NCBI RefSeq assembly: GCF_003351865.1
Contig: NZ_CP022242.1
Coordinates: 434,001-498,000 of the forward strand
Length of the DNA stretch: 64,000 nucleotides
Source of the DNA: Methanofervidicoccus sp. A16
Lineage (GTDB): Archaea; AGJL01; Methanococci; Methanococcales; Methanococcaceae
Reading direction: 5' to 3'
Shown: piece by piece, positions 1-9,142 of the stretch
Layout: the number at the start of each line of letters is the position of its first letter
How positions within the stretch are numbered: position 1 is the stretch's first letter
Program-made: the position numbers and the translations under genes
Notes under the pieces: generated by a model
Told to the model about the DNA's origin: nothing
The model's database searches: none
What the model saw: the letters and a program-made list of their open reading frames with translations, nothing else

Positions 1-280
1 ACTCTCCTTCTAACATCATTTCAATGTTTTCCTTCAAGTTCTCAGAGATGATTCCGTTCATCTCTGCAAAGTGGGCTGCATGTTCAGCCTCTTCAAAGGC
101 AATCCTTCTTAATACCTCTGCAACTTCTGGTAATCCTTCTCTTTCAGCCTGTCTTGCCATGGCCAGGTACAATCCCACTTCAGTACACTCTCCTTTAAAG
201 TTAGCCTCAACTTCTTTCTCTAGATCTGTACCCTTTGTAACTCCTATTTTGTGCTCGTTTATCAACTCTACTTTAACCAT
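1..280 (-). CDS. Rubrerythrin-type ferritin-like protein, 3' part missing
   Basis: The gene reads leftwards and is cut by the window edge, so only about 93 N-terminal residues are visible. They contain a four-helix ferritin-like half with Glu at the spacing expected for a di-iron site (EANFKGE, then FEEAEHAAH). This is the signature of rubrerythrins, which reduce hydrogen peroxide in anaerobes. There is no rubredoxin domain at the N-terminus; one could follow in the missing part. The ATG at 280 follows a perfect GGAGGTGA ribosome binding site. It lies 79 bases downstream of an FprA gene on the same strand and has its own TATA box. The family call is good; the subtype is open because the C-terminus is missing. 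Confidence 0.8.
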   Translation of the reverse strand, partial: MVKVELINEHKIGVTKGTDLEKEVEANFKGECTEVGLYLAMARQAEREGLPEVAEVLRRIAFEEAEHAAHFAEMNGIISENLKENIEMMLEGE

Positions 281-333
281 AGGTTTCTCACCTCCTTATT
301 TCTTTTAAACAGTAAAAACAAAAATGATCAAAA

Positions 334-350
334 AGTATATAAAGGAAAAT
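334..350 (-). promoter_or_regulatory. TATA box and BRE for the rubrerythrin gene
   Basis: On the minus strand the sequence reads TTTTCC followed by TTTATATAC, a good archaeal BRE plus TATA box. Transcription would start about 25 bases downstream, near 310, giving a leader of about 30 bases that includes the GGAGGTGA site. This suggests the rubrerythrin can be transcribed separately from the upstream fprA gene. Confidence 0.5.
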
Positions 351-359
351 TAGATAAGA

Positions 360-1589
360 TTACAATTCCTTTATCTTAGCAGCCAGTCTCTTACCCATGT
401 TGTAACAGTTCTCTAATTCATCTTTAGTTGGTACATAGTATAACTCGTAGGCATCAAGTACGTTGAAGCCACAGGCTTCTATTTCCTTCTTCAATACTTC
501 AACTCCTCCACCGTTACCTCCCATAGATCCAAAGACTATTGCTAACCTCTTCAATCCTGTTCTGTTGAACTTCAATCCTCTTAGGTAGTATATTAGGTCT
601 CCCATTGATGGGTATGGTTCGTCGTAGATTGTTGGTGCTCCAAAGAGTACTGCCTTACTGTCTAAGATATCCTTAACGATTTCACTTCTTTCATCTTCGT
701 GGAGGAAGTACATTACTACCTCAATACCCTCGCTCATAAGTCCCTCTGCGAAGGCGTGAGCCATCTTCTGGGTGGAGTAGTGCATTGTGTCGTATACTAT
801 TGTAGCCTTGTCCTTACACTTACCAGTAGCAAAGTTCTGGTAAGCCTCTATTACCTTCATTGGATCTGTCCATATCTGCCCATGGGATGGAGCAATCATC
901 TTTATCTTCTCTAAGAGGCCTAAGTCAATAACCTCCTTGAACTTCTTCAGTACCAACTTGGAGAGTGGTGTAATCAGGTTTGCGTAGAACTTCTTGTTTG
1001 CATCCATCAGGACGTACTCTGGAATATCCTTGTCGAATCTCATGTGTGCTGGATAACAGAGGTGCTGACCAAATGCATCGTTTGAGAAGAGTATTCCTTC
1101 TTCAGCATAGAATGTGAACATACTGTCTGGCCAGTGGAGGAGTGGTGCCTCTAAGAATGTTAATGTTTTACCTCCAAGGTCTATACTATCTAGGGACTTT
1201 ACTGTCTTAAATGGAGCATCCTTTAAGGATGGGAAGTGCTTTTTCAACCCTTCAACTGCAACTTCTGTACAGTAGATTGGTGCCTCTGGGAACTTCTTGT
1301 GGATCTCTGGTAGTGCTCCAGAGTGGTCCTTCTCTACGTGGTTCTGTACGATTACATCTATCTTGAACTCTCTACCTTCCTTCTCAAAGGCATCCTTTAT
1401 TCTTCCCCACATTTGAGCAGAGGTTCCTGGATATGTGTTGTCTATTATAGCAACCTTCTCATCTCCAAATACCAAGTATGCGTTGTAGGTAGTACCCTTT
1501 AATGTGTATCCGTGGTACTTTCTAATATCCCAGTCCAATACTCCTACCCAGTATACTCCATCTGCTATTTTGACTGCATCTGCTTTCAC
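360..1589 (-). CDS. fprA: F420H2 oxidase (FprA-type flavodiiron protein)
   Basis: This 409-residue protein has the two-domain build of a flavodiiron protein. The N-terminal metallo-beta-lactamase fold carries the di-iron motif HVEKDHSG near residue 84 and further metal-site histidines in LLHWPDSM and in the segment SHGQIW. A C-terminal flavodoxin domain begins near residue 260 ([14 protein letters not shown]). In methanogens this enzyme reduces oxygen to water with reduced F420. The start is GTG, preceded by GGTGAT three bases away. The stop lies 79 bases before the rubrerythrin start, on the same strand, which fits a shared oxygen-defence role. A second fprA occurs at 38913-40094. Family call is firm. 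Confidence 0.93.
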   Translation of the reverse strand: MKADAVKIADGVYWVGVLDWDIRKYHGYTLKGTTYNAYLVFGDEKVAIIDNTYPGTSAQMWGRIKDAFEKEGREFKIDVIVQNHVEKDHSGALPEIHKKFPEAPIYCTEVAVEGLKKHFPSLKDAPFKTVKSLDSIDLGGKTLTFLEAPLLHWPDSMFTFYAEEGILFSNDAFGQHLCYPAHMRFDKDIPEYVLMDANKKFYANLITPLSKLVLKKFKEVIDLGLLEKIKMIAPSHGQIWTDPMKVIEAYQNFATGKCKDKATIVYDTMHYSTQKMAHAFAEGLMSEGIEVVMYFLHEDERSEIVKDILDSKAVLFGAPTIYDEPYPSMGDLIYYLRGLKFNRTGLKRLAIVFGSMGGNGGGVEVLKKEIEACGFNVLDAYELYYVPTKDELENCYNMGKRLAAKIKEL

Positions 1590-1756
1590 ATTATCACCTT
1601 TTGTTCATTTTACAGTTAATTCTATTACTCCTACACCTATATTAATTTAATTATCCGTATCTCGTCTAGATCCCATGTTTTCAGTACGACTTCGATATTA
1701 TGTTTTAAATTTTTCTGTTAAAATTATTCTGTTAATATCCGAAAAAAAAACAAAAA

Positions 1757-1768
1757 ATATTTATATCA
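1757..1768 (+). promoter_or_regulatory. Candidate TATA box for tupA
   Basis: The stretch around 1757-1768 (ATATTTATATCA) is the best TATA-like sequence upstream of tupA, about 70 bases before the start codon. A leader of about 45 bases would result. The region is so AT-rich that the call is weak. I see no clear operator for a tungstate-responsive regulator. Confidence 0.3.
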
Positions 1769-1834
1769 TTAATATACATTAACTTTATTACAATAATTAA
1801 TTACATTTGATTAACCTATAATAGTAGGGATATT

Positions 1835-2833
1835 ATGAAAAGGAGTGTTTTGATAGTATTAGGTATAGTATTACTGATCACAGGAAGTCTTCTCCTGTAT
1901 AACTACCATACTCAGAGTAAGGCTAGATACCTTACAATCTCTACTACAACAAGTCTATACGATACCGGTCTCCTAGATATTATAGCAGAAATATTCAAGA
2001 AACAGTACAATATAGAGTTGAGATTTATCCCAAAGGGAACGGGAGCCGCCATCCAAGACGCTAAAAATGGTGTATGTGATGCCATTATAGTACATGCTAG
2101 GAGTAAGGAGTTAGAGTTTATGAAGGAAGGTTATGGAGTAAATAGGAAAGTTTTCGCATATAACTTCTTTGTTATTGTGGGTCCAAAGGAGGACCCTGCA
2201 GGAATCAGAGGACTTCCACCAGTTGAGGCTCTTAAAAGGATCGCTGAGGCAGGAAGGGAGGGTAAAGTAATATGGGTTACAAGGGATGACGGTTCAGGAA
2301 CTAACACCAAGGAGATAAATCTCTGGAAGTTAGCAGGATATAACTACTCAGAAATAAAAGAGGAGAAGTGGGTATACAGGACAGGATCTGGGATGGGTGA
2401 GACACTTAAGGTAACTGATACCAAGAGGGCTTATACTCTATCAGATACTGCTACATACCTTAAGTACAGTGGAGAGGGGATAATAGGAAACTTGGATATA
2501 TTAGTTGATAAAGGCAGTGAGTTGATAAATATATACAGTATAATTCTGATAAACCCTGAGAAGTACGAAAAGAACTATAAGGATGCAGTCCTACTATCTA
2601 AGTGGTTAACTGGTGAAGAGGGGCAGAAAGTACTTGAAGAATTTGGTAAGGAGGAGTTCGGGAGACCTTTATTTAACCCTGTTGTAGAGGTACTTAGGAA
2701 TAGAGAGGAGCCTTTCTTTACCTGGATATTGAAGTATGGATTTATAGAGGATGGAGATGTCCTAACAGAATGTCCTAGGGAGTTTAGGTATGGAGATGAT
2801 CTTACATTCTTTGAATTTAGAAAATCTAATTAA
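1835..2833 (+). CDS. tupA: Tungstate ABC transporter, substrate-binding protein
   Basis: The 332-residue protein starts with a hydrophobic N-terminal segment (residues 4-23) that acts as a signal peptide or membrane anchor. The binding-protein domain opens with ISTTTSLYDTGLL, the conserved oxyanion-binding start of TupA proteins, and goes on with GTGAAIQDAKNG and DDGSGTNTKE. TupA captures tungstate outside the cell. The permease and ATPase genes follow at 3004 and 3720, completing a tupABC transporter. Tungsten is needed for tungsten-type formylmethanofuran dehydrogenase and formate dehydrogenase. The ATG lies eight bases after GGGAT. Molybdate as an alternative ligand cannot be excluded. Confidence 0.9.
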   Translation: MKRSVLIVLGIVLLITGSLLLYNYHTQSKARYLTISTTTSLYDTGLLDIIAEIFKKQYNIELRFIPKGTGAAIQDAKNGVCDAIIVHARSKELEFMKEGYGVNRKVFAYNFFVIVGPKEDPAGIRGLPPVEALKRIAEAGREGKVIWVTRDDGSGTNTKEINLWKLAGYNYSEIKEEKWVYRTGSGMGETLKVTDTKRAYTLSDTATYLKYSGEGIIGNLDILVDKGSELINIYSIILINPEKYEKNYKDAVLLSKWLTGEEGQKVLEEFGKEEFGRPLFNPVVEVLRNREEPFFTWILKYGFIEDGDVLTECPREFRYGDDLTFFEFRKSN

Positions 2834-3003
2834 AAATTAATTATTATTATAATAAAAAAATAAAAATTATGAATATAAAAAGGGTAAAATAAACAAATCT
2901 AATCCTTATCTCTTATCTTACAGTAAATACCTAGTGAGTAGGGTTATTACTATTGATCTTTATTCTTTTAATTATTTTTTAAACAGTTTTTAAAGAGATA
3001 ACT

Positions 3004-3723
3004 ATGGCCTGGGATTATATACTCGAGGGACTTTTTGAAGCCTTTCATCTTATAATCGGTGGGGATCCTGAACTTTACGATATACTCTTTAGAAGTATAA
3101 AGGTATCTGGATTGGCTACTTTGTACGCTGGGTTAATTGGTGTTCCTATAGGAACTATTCTAGGACTCTCAGATTTTAAGGGTAAAGATATAATAAAGTC
3201 TATCTTTAACGGATTGATGGGCATTCCCACTGTAGTACTTGGGCTTATCCTCTACCTCTTTTTAGCACCTGCTGGACCTTTTGGGTTTTTAAACCTACTT
3301 TACACCACTACAGGTATAAGTCTCGGCCAGATGATACTTATTTTACCAATTGTTGTAAGTATTACTGTAAATTCCATTGAAAGTATAGAGGAAGATGTAA
3401 GGTATTTGGCACTAACCTTGGGAGCAGATGAAACCCAGATGATGACGAAGATCATAGAAGAGGCCTCTCCCGGTATATTTCTATCTCTGATGATGGCATT
3501 TAACAGGGCCATTGCAGAACTGGGAGTAGCCCTTATGATAGGAGGAAACATCTTTATAAAAGGAGGAGAGATGAACACAAGGGTGCTAACTACTGCAATT
3601 CAGATGTACGTCACAAGAGGAGAAATTAGTATGGCGATTGCCCTGGGGATTATATTACTCTCTCTGGTTTATCTTATATCCATCATGGTTAACTATATAC
3701 AGAGAAGGTGGGCAGAGGCATGA
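3004..3723 (+). CDS. tupB: Tungstate ABC transporter, permease
   Basis: This 239-residue membrane protein has about five or six hydrophobic segments and the permease EAA-type loop (ADETQMMTKIIEEASPGI) near residue 140-157, which docks on the ATPase. The length is typical for TupB. The gap of 170 bases to tupA is AT-rich and may carry a second promoter or a processing site. Its TGA stop overlaps the ATG of the ATPase gene by the sequence ATGA, a sign of translational coupling. Function is inferred from the family and from the neighbours on both sides. Confidence 0.88.
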   Translation: MAWDYILEGLFEAFHLIIGGDPELYDILFRSIKVSGLATLYAGLIGVPIGTILGLSDFKGKDIIKSIFNGLMGIPTVVLGLILYLFLAPAGPFGFLNLLYTTTGISLGQMILILPIVVSITVNSIESIEEDVRYLALTLGADETQMMTKIIEEASPGIFLSLMMAFNRAIAELGVALMIGGNIFIKGGEMNTRVLTTAIQMYVTRGEISMAIALGIILLSLVYLISIMVNYIQRRWAEA

Positions 3724-4427
3724 TAGTTCTAAAGGGGGTTTTTAAAAACTTTGGAGAGAAGGTAGCCCTTAAGGATGTTAACCTTGAGGTAAATGAGGGG
3801 GAGGTTTTGGCAATTTTGGGATACAGTGGGGCTGGAAAAACAACTTTACTTAAAATATTATCTGCCTTAGATATTGATTTTAAGGGTATTTATCTATTTA
3901 AGAATATAGATGCTAAAAAAAATCCCGAGAAGGTAAGAAAACGTACAACCATGGTTTTTCAGAACCCTGTAATGTTTAAAGGTACAGTCTTTGAAAACGT
4001 CGCCTACGGATTAAAGGTCAGAGGGTATGATAAGAGGTATATTAAAGAGAAAGTGGATGAGATGTTAGAATCCCTTGGGATCTTGGATTTAAAGGATAAA
4101 AATGCCAAGAAGTTAAGTGGTGGGGAGAAGCAGAGGGTTGCAGTGGCAAGGGCTTTAGTGTTAGACTTAGATGTATATATCTTTGACGAGCCCACATCTA
4201 ACTTAGATATAGAGAATATCAAAGTTGTAGAAAGTGCCATAAAGGAATTAAAGAGAAAGGGAAAGACTGTTATATTTACAACCCACGATCTTCTTCAGGC
4301 TCGGAGGTTGTCAGAGAGAGTGGCTTATATAGAGAAGGGAGAGATTGTTGAGGTTGGTGAGACTGAGGAAATATTTAAGGATCCAAAGGATGAGAGAACC
4401 TATAGGTTTGTAAGTGGGATGTTTTAA
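3720..4427 (+). CDS. tupC: Tungstate ABC transporter, ATP-binding protein
   Basis: The 235-residue protein is a complete ABC ATPase: Walker A GYSGAGKTT, Q-loop (FQNP), signature LSGGEKQR, Walker B VYIFDEPTS and the switch His in TTHD. I chose the ATG at 3720, which overlaps the tupB stop as ATGA, rather than an in-frame start four codons upstream inside tupB. It powers import by TupB and is the last gene of the operon. The C-terminus is short, with no TOBE or regulatory domain, as is usual for TupC. Confidence 0.9.
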   Translation: MIVLKGVFKNFGEKVALKDVNLEVNEGEVLAILGYSGAGKTTLLKILSALDIDFKGIYLFKNIDAKKNPEKVRKRTTMVFQNPVMFKGTVFENVAYGLKVRGYDKRYIKEKVDEMLESLGILDLKDKNAKKLSGGEKQRVAVARALVLDLDVYIFDEPTSNLDIENIKVVESAIKELKRKGKTVIFTTHDLLQARRLSERVAYIEKGEIVEVGETEEIFKDPKDERTYRFVSGMF

Positions 4428-4758
4428 ATGTATGAGTTATTAAAAATCATCAATGTTAAATAAAAGTAAAAAATAATAAACCTTAATCTTCACCAAAATA
4501 TAATTTAAAGGATAAAAACTGAAAAATGATAAGAAATTAATAAATAATTCATCCTGTTAGGAGGATATACACTACTCTAAGGAGGTATTTATCTGTTCAT
4601 ATTTTTTAGTATCTATCCAGAGTGTTTAAAGACTTTATCAGATTTAATAACCTTCTTTTTTATATTTTCTTTTTATATATTTATTATCTTTTATATTTAT
4701 TTTTATAATAATTATCATAATTATTTATTATCAGGGATTTTTTAATTGGAATTAGTAA
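4428..4758 (+). other. Intergenic region, decayed A-element core
   Basis: No gene is visible in these 331 AT-rich bases. Around 4555-4586 the sequence GTTAGGAGGATATACACTAC resembles the reverse complement of the A-element core (compare 45869-45893), so this is probably a decayed relic. The element ends are not recognisable. The region lies between the convergent ends of tupC and mvk, so no promoter is expected. Confidence 0.35.
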
Positions 4759-5754
4759 TTAGTAATTATTAATAATATCAACGCCTACCTTACACTCAAA
4801 TACATCTAATACTCCCAATTCTCTTAGAGATCCTAACAGTTCCTTCCTTCTATCCTCATCTGTAAGTATTACAACAACACCTCCACCTCCAGCACCTGAG
4901 AGTTTTGCACCGTATCCGTATCTACTACCTAACTCCACAACCTTGTCCATCTTTGTTGTAGAAACTCCTAACTTTTTCAGTAGTTCATGGTTTTTTATCA
5001 TTAATTCTCCCAATTCCTCCCATGTAGATATACCTTCAACTTCATTTACTATCTTTCCTATAGATCTGAATATTTCCTCCTTCTTAGGATGACCTGCAAC
5101 CTCCTTAACAAGTTCAGCAGTTTTCTTCTTCCTTCTTTCAACATGAACCAATAAAAAATGACAGTCTTTAAGGAGTTTGTAAAGTTTAGTACCTTCCAAA
5201 ATCTCAAAATCACTACTGTTTTTGATCTTCAAAACACTGTTGTAGATAACAGTTGCAGTATCTGTAATACTGGCTCTTCCTTGAACCTCCCTCTCCACAG
5301 AAAAACATATCTTACACAACTCCTTTTTTGGGATAGAGATATTATTAGCAAGTAAAAAAGATTTTATAGTAGTGACAACCACTGAGGCAGAGGATCCCAG
5401 ACCACAACTTACAGGAATATCGGAGGATATATCTAACTTAAATGGTTTAAAATCTTTGTATCCTTTATCTTTTAAGTAATTTACTATAGATTTAATTGCA
5501 CATAAGACATATTTCACACTTCTATTATAGTTTCTTAGGTTTAATGTGGAAATATCCTCTATATTCAAGGTAAGGGATCTCCCTAAATCCTTCAGATTTA
5601 TAACTATATTCTTTTCACTATGGGAGATCCTCCCCCTAGTTTTTAGATCTACAGCCATGGAAATAGCACCGTAACCCTCAACTACAGCATGTTCTCCAAA
5701 AAGTATAACCTTAGAGGGAGCCTCAACTGTACTTTTAGATGTTTCCTCCATCAT
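4759..5754 (-). CDS. mvk: Mevalonate kinase
   Basis: This GHMP kinase of 331 residues phosphorylates mevalonate, the entry step to the isoprenoid precursors for archaeal ether lipids. Visible motifs are the N-terminal APSKVILFGEHAVV, the ATP-binding loop PVSCGLGSSASV near residue 116, and the C-terminal LSGAGGGG near residue 287. The length fits archaeal Mvk. It overlaps the selB stop by ATGA (ATG at 5754); a second ATG at 5751 has better spacing to the GGTG site, so either may be used. The coupling to selB is not something I know to be typical. Confidence 0.92.
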   Translation of the reverse strand: MMEETSKSTVEAPSKVILFGEHAVVEGYGAISMAVDLKTRGRISHSEKNIVINLKDLGRSLTLNIEDISTLNLRNYNRSVKYVLCAIKSIVNYLKDKGYKDFKPFKLDISSDIPVSCGLGSSASVVVTTIKSFLLANNISIPKKELCKICFSVEREVQGRASITDTATVIYNSVLKIKNSSDFEILEGTKLYKLLKDCHFLLVHVERRKKKTAELVKEVAGHPKKEEIFRSIGKIVNEVEGISTWEELGELMIKNHELLKKLGVSTTKMDKVVELGSRYGYGAKLSGAGGGGVVVILTDEDRRKELLGSLRELGVLDVFECKVGVDIINNY

Positions 5755-7154
5755 CTCCACCTTATCAATCTCCTTAAGAGAACCTCATCCCTATTATCCA
5801 CCTCTCCATCAAATTCTGCCACTAAGTACCCCTTAGTTCCAAAGGTTCCCTTTATTCTCCCTTTAATATTTTTTTCAGGGACTACTACATTAGATCCAAT
5901 AAGTTTCTCAGCCTCCTCCTTAGAGTTGGCCAAACCTACAACAAGTATTCTATTTTTATCTATCTTTATCCACCCCACTTTAGAGATTACCCTTTTAATA
6001 TTCAACTCTTCAACCCTCTTAAAATCTACTATCTCACCTTTACCACATATCCTTAAGGTTGTAGGTGGTAGATCCAATCTAGTTATAAGTATATCCTCCC
6101 CTATCTCTGCTACAGTTTTTTCCTCCAATTGGAATGCACAGTAACACTCCTCTCCTCCTTTAACCTCTCTTAGGATGATGTTCTCCATATTTCCGTCTAT
6201 CTCCATCCTCTTAAAAGGTATTATCCTTGCAGGTATTACTAACATTCCTATATTTAAATGTACTCTTATCCTAGGTTTCAAAGGGTACTTAAATAGAGGA
6301 GATATTCTTATCTTTGCAACTATACTATCTACAACCTTTAACTTAGTATCTAGGGACGTTAGGACACATCCCCTAAATAACTCTTTTGGATCTACTCCCT
6401 GAACAGCCATTCCTATTCTATCTCCTGCAGAGGCTTCACCTACATCCTCCTTACATCTCTGAATACTCTTAACCTTTACAGTACTGTTCAATGGTAGAAC
6501 CTTTAACTCATCCCCCACTTTTACCTTTCCCTTAAGTACAGTACCTGTGATAACTGTACCGATCCCCTTTATTGGAAATGCATGATCTATAGGCATCTTA
6601 AAGAAGTCCTCAGTGTTCCTTATTATCTCCATACTATCTAACATCTCCCTAATAGTATCCTTTAATTCCTCTATTCCAATACCCTCCTTTGCAGATATCT
6701 TCAGTATTTTACTCCCCTTTAAATTTTCTGTTGAGTTAAGTATGGCTCTCATGAATTCCTCAGTTCTTTTAATTTCCTCCTGGGATGCAACATCTATTTT
6801 ATTTATTACCACAATAGTAGGTATATTGAAGTAATCTAGTATTAAAAGGTGCTCTCCAGTTTGGGTTTTAGGTCCCTCTTTGGCATCTATCACTAAGAGG
6901 GCTAGATCTATGATCTCGGCAGCACCAACTACGGCCCTTATGAGATCTGCATGTCCAGGGGCATCTACTAAGGTAATGAGATAGCCTCCCAACTTAAAAA
7001 AGGAGAACCCAAGATCTATGGTAATACCTCTTCTTTTAGATTCTGGTAGTCTATCTAAGGAGGATGTTGAAGGGACCTCCGTTAGAACCTTTGCCAATGT
7101 TGTTTTCCCATGGTCTATATGCCCAAATATACCTATGTTTATATTTTTAACCAT
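5751..7154 (-). CDS. selB: Selenocysteine-specific elongation factor
   Basis: The protein has 467 residues. The GTPase domain shows G1 GHIDHGKTT, a switch region (RRGITIDLGF), G3 DAPGH and G4 NKID. Beta-barrel domains follow (PIKGIGTVITGTVLKGKVKVGD), then a C-terminal domain of about 90 residues ending VLLRRLIRW. This matches archaeal SelB, which carries selenocysteinyl-tRNA to UGA codons on selenoprotein mRNAs; the archaeal form lacks the bacterial winged-helix SECIS-binding region. A GGTGAA site precedes the ATG at 7154. Its presence implies that the organism makes selenoproteins, although none is recognisable in this window. Confidence 0.9.
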   Translation of the reverse strand: MVKNINIGIFGHIDHGKTTLAKVLTEVPSTSSLDRLPESKRRGITIDLGFSFFKLGGYLITLVDAPGHADLIRAVVGAAEIIDLALLVIDAKEGPKTQTGEHLLILDYFNIPTIVVINKIDVASQEEIKRTEEFMRAILNSTENLKGSKILKISAKEGIGIEELKDTIREMLDSMEIIRNTEDFFKMPIDHAFPIKGIGTVITGTVLKGKVKVGDELKVLPLNSTVKVKSIQRCKEDVGEASAGDRIGMAVQGVDPKELFRGCVLTSLDTKLKVVDSIVAKIRISPLFKYPLKPRIRVHLNIGMLVIPARIIPFKRMEIDGNMENIILREVKGGEECYCAFQLEEKTVAEIGEDILITRLDLPPTTLRICGKGEIVDFKRVEELNIKRVISKVGWIKIDKNRILVVGLANSKEEAEKLIGSNVVVPEKNIKGRIKGTFGTKGYLVAEFDGEVDNRDEVLLRRLIRWR

Positions 7155-7383
7155 CAACGTTCACCATTATAGTTTATTTTAATGTCTTAACAAGATTAAT
7201 TTAATTTAAAAAATGTTCATCGTTTTTATAGTGTAAAAATAATAATTATTAAAAATAAAAAAATAAAGTGATAAATATATTAAAAAAGATAAATATCTCC
7301 CAATATTCCCTATACTAATGATGATATTCTACTTCTTTTTTCATGGTATTTATAATTTTTAAGATTATACAATAAATACTGAA

Positions 7384-7989
7384 CTTTGATTCCCATCAAA
7401 AAAATTCTGATAAGAATAACAATAATTATAAAAAATAAAAGTATAAAAGGAAGGTATTTAGATCAAAATGAGGGATAGATAATCTCTCCTAGAATGTTCT
7501 AAGATGCTATGGAAGTGGAGTAGATCCTTTTTTAATAAGTTGCTATTATTAATATTACCCTAATTCCCATCAAAAGGATAGTTTAAAAAATAATAAGAAT
7601 TATAAAAATAATAAGATAAAAAAAAAATAAGAAAAAATTAAAAATAAAAAACTTCTATTAATCCCAGATACAAAAATTTTAAAAAAAGATTGGAGGAGAA
7701 TTATCCTCTGAATATCTCTTTTAATACAGGAATTCAGAATAAGATCTCATAATATTATCTAAAGATTCGGAAAGATCCTAAGGGTATTTAATAGTTTTTG
7801 TATTGATTATTTTCATAATAATTTTTATTATAATGATTATCTTTTTATTATTCTTTAATTACCACTTTGATGGGAACTAAGGTTTAATATTTTATTATAA
7901 GGTATAATATTTCAATATTTTTTTTCCAGTCTTTTTTATTGTTCTTATTTTTATTATTTAAATTATTGTTTAGAATGGGAATTAAGGTT
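7384..7989 (+). mobile_element. A element, copy A1, interrupted by B1
   Basis: The left end (ACTTTGATTCCCATCAAA) and right end (GAATGGGAATTAAGGT) are inverted versions of one another with some decay. The core at 7481-7550 (TCTAAGATGCTATGGAAGTG) is shared with copies near 8131, 16141, 16630, 22892, 25464 and, on the other strand, 45853. Without the B1 insertion and its target duplication the element is about 270 bp. It has no open reading frame that could encode a protein. Confidence 0.7.
7557..7883 (-). mobile_element. B element, copy B1, with 8-bp target duplication
   Basis: The ends are ACCCTAATTCCCATCAAA and, at the right, TTTGATGGGAACTAAGGT, which are inverted repeats. The element is flanked on both sides by TTAATATT (7549-7556 and 7884-7891), as expected for a target-site duplication. 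It sits inside A1. The core at 7688-7782 is the reverse complement of the B cores near 15881, 16381 and 19224. It has no coding capacity. Confidence 0.75.
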
Positions 7990-8339
7990 ATTTACTTTTT
8001 ATCTCTATCCCTTCAGAATTTATTTTATTTTATTACCCTAATTCCCATCAAAAAAATTCTGATAAGAATAATAATCATAAAAATAGAAAGTATAAAAAGA
8101 AGATATTAAAATCAAAATAAGAGATAAATAATCTCCTCCTGGGACGCTCTAAGATACTATGGAAGTGGAGTAAATCCTTCTTAGCAGGTTGTTATTATTA
8201 ATTTTTATTAAAAGTATTATTTTTAATATTATTTTAATATTTTTTCAGTTTTTATTATTTTTTTATTTAAATCATTACTTTGATGGGAATTGAGGTTTTT
8301 TATTATTTTTTTAATCACGGTCTTGATAGGAAGTGGGGT
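7990..8339 (+). mobile_element. Right part of a C element, split by A2
   Basis: Two pieces, 7990-8034 (TTTACTTTTTATCTCTATCC onwards) and 8297-8339 (ending ATCACGGTCTTGATAGGAAG), match consecutive parts of the C copy at 16721-16978. The A2 element lies between them. The left half of this C copy is missing; the break is directly at the right end of A1. This looks like deletion or recombination at the shared ends. Confidence 0.6.
8035..8296 (+). mobile_element. A element, copy A2, uninterrupted
   Basis: This 262-bp copy is the cleanest full-length A element: left end ACCCTAATTCCCATCAAA, core at 8131-8200 (CTCCTGGGACGCTCTAAGAT), right end TTTGATGGGAATTGAGGT. The flanks (ATTTTATT left, TTTTTATT right) agree in 7 of 8 bases, compatible with an aged target duplication. 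It is inserted in a C element. It serves well as the reference copy for the family. Confidence 0.75.
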
Positions 8340-8448
8340 AATACTAATTAATTATTATTTTTTAATTATTTGTTGCTGAGGACTATAATGTCATTATTAA
8401 TATATATCCACAGCTTATATTAATTAACCACTATTTTCGGGGGTCACT

Positions 8449-9132
8449 ATGGAGATTGTTCCAGTGCTGGATATAATGAACGGTATAGCAGTTTGTGGTA
8501 GAGGAGGGGATAGAAAAAACTACAGACCATTAAAAACAGTTTTATGCAACTCCTCAAATCCTCTAGAGGTGGCAAGGAGATATAGAGAGGAGGGAGCAGA
8601 AAAGATATACATTGCTGATTTAGACGCTATAATGAAGAAGGGCAACAACTTTCATATAATAAAGGAGATAGAGGGACATAAGATTTTAGATGGAGGTATT
8701 ACCTCGAAATTGGAACTGGAGAGTCTTAGATCCTTAAATATATGTGATAAGATCATCTTAGGGACAGAGACCTTGAGAGATTTAGACCTCTTAGAGGAAG
8801 AAGATATAATACTTAGTCTAGATTTTAAGGATGGTAAGTTGTTGAATCCTATGAGTTATACCTTAGAGGAGATTTTAAATAGATTGGACAAATCTATTCC
8901 TTTAATAGTGTTAGATATATCCTCTGTAGGTACTCAGAGAGGTGTAAATTGGAATTTAGTGGAAAAGATTATGAAGAATGTAGAGAATCCTGTATATGTA
9001 GGTGGTGGAGTAAGAGACGAGGAGGATCTAAAGAGGTGCTACAATATGGGCATTCAGGGGGTACTTATAGGCACTGGAATACATAAGGGTATTTTGAAAC
9101 TAAAAGAGATAATTGAGAGGTATAGGAACTAA
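8449..9132 (+). CDS. HisA/HisF-family TIM-barrel protein of unknown role
   Basis: The 227-residue protein has the pattern of HisA-type half-barrels: VPVLDIMNGIAVC at the N-terminus, IYIADLDAI, LDGGI, and near the C-terminus VYVGGGVRDEEDL followed by GVLIGTGIH, the phosphate-binding loops. It is related to, but diverged from, HisA of histidine synthesis. Related proteins exist in methanogens without an agreed function that I can name. The ATG at 8449 follows GGGGGT. It precedes comE by ten bases and is probably co-transcribed with it, so a role near coenzyme or C1-carrier synthesis is possible but is inference. Confidence 0.7.
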   Translation: MEIVPVLDIMNGIAVCGRGGDRKNYRPLKTVLCNSSNPLEVARRYREEGAEKIYIADLDAIMKKGNNFHIIKEIEGHKILDGGITSKLELESLRSLNICDKIILGTETLRDLDLLEEEDIILSLDFKDGKLLNPMSYTLEEILNRLDKSIPLIVLDISSVGTQRGVNWNLVEKIMKNVENPVYVGGGVRDEEDLKRCYNMGIQGVLIGTGIHKGILKLKEIIERYRN

Positions 9133-9142
9133 GGTGATTGTA

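Larger units (their letters stand above)
7155..8448 (+). repeat. Long intergenic region built of nested non-coding elements
   Basis: I see no gene in these 1.3 kb. The region is a nest of mobile-element-like repeats: an A copy split by a B copy, followed by parts of a C copy that is split by a second A copy. The individual elements are listed separately. The part before about 7384 and the 110 bases after 8339 are simple AT-rich DNA; the latter should hold the promoter of the HisA-like gene (candidate TATTAATATATATCC near 8394-8408). Confidence 0.7.

Noticed and set aside
7384-8339. CRISPR array as an explanation for the repeated motifs
   Set aside because: The repeats are irregularly spaced, inverted at element ends and contain conserved cores; there are no regular spacers and no cas genes.
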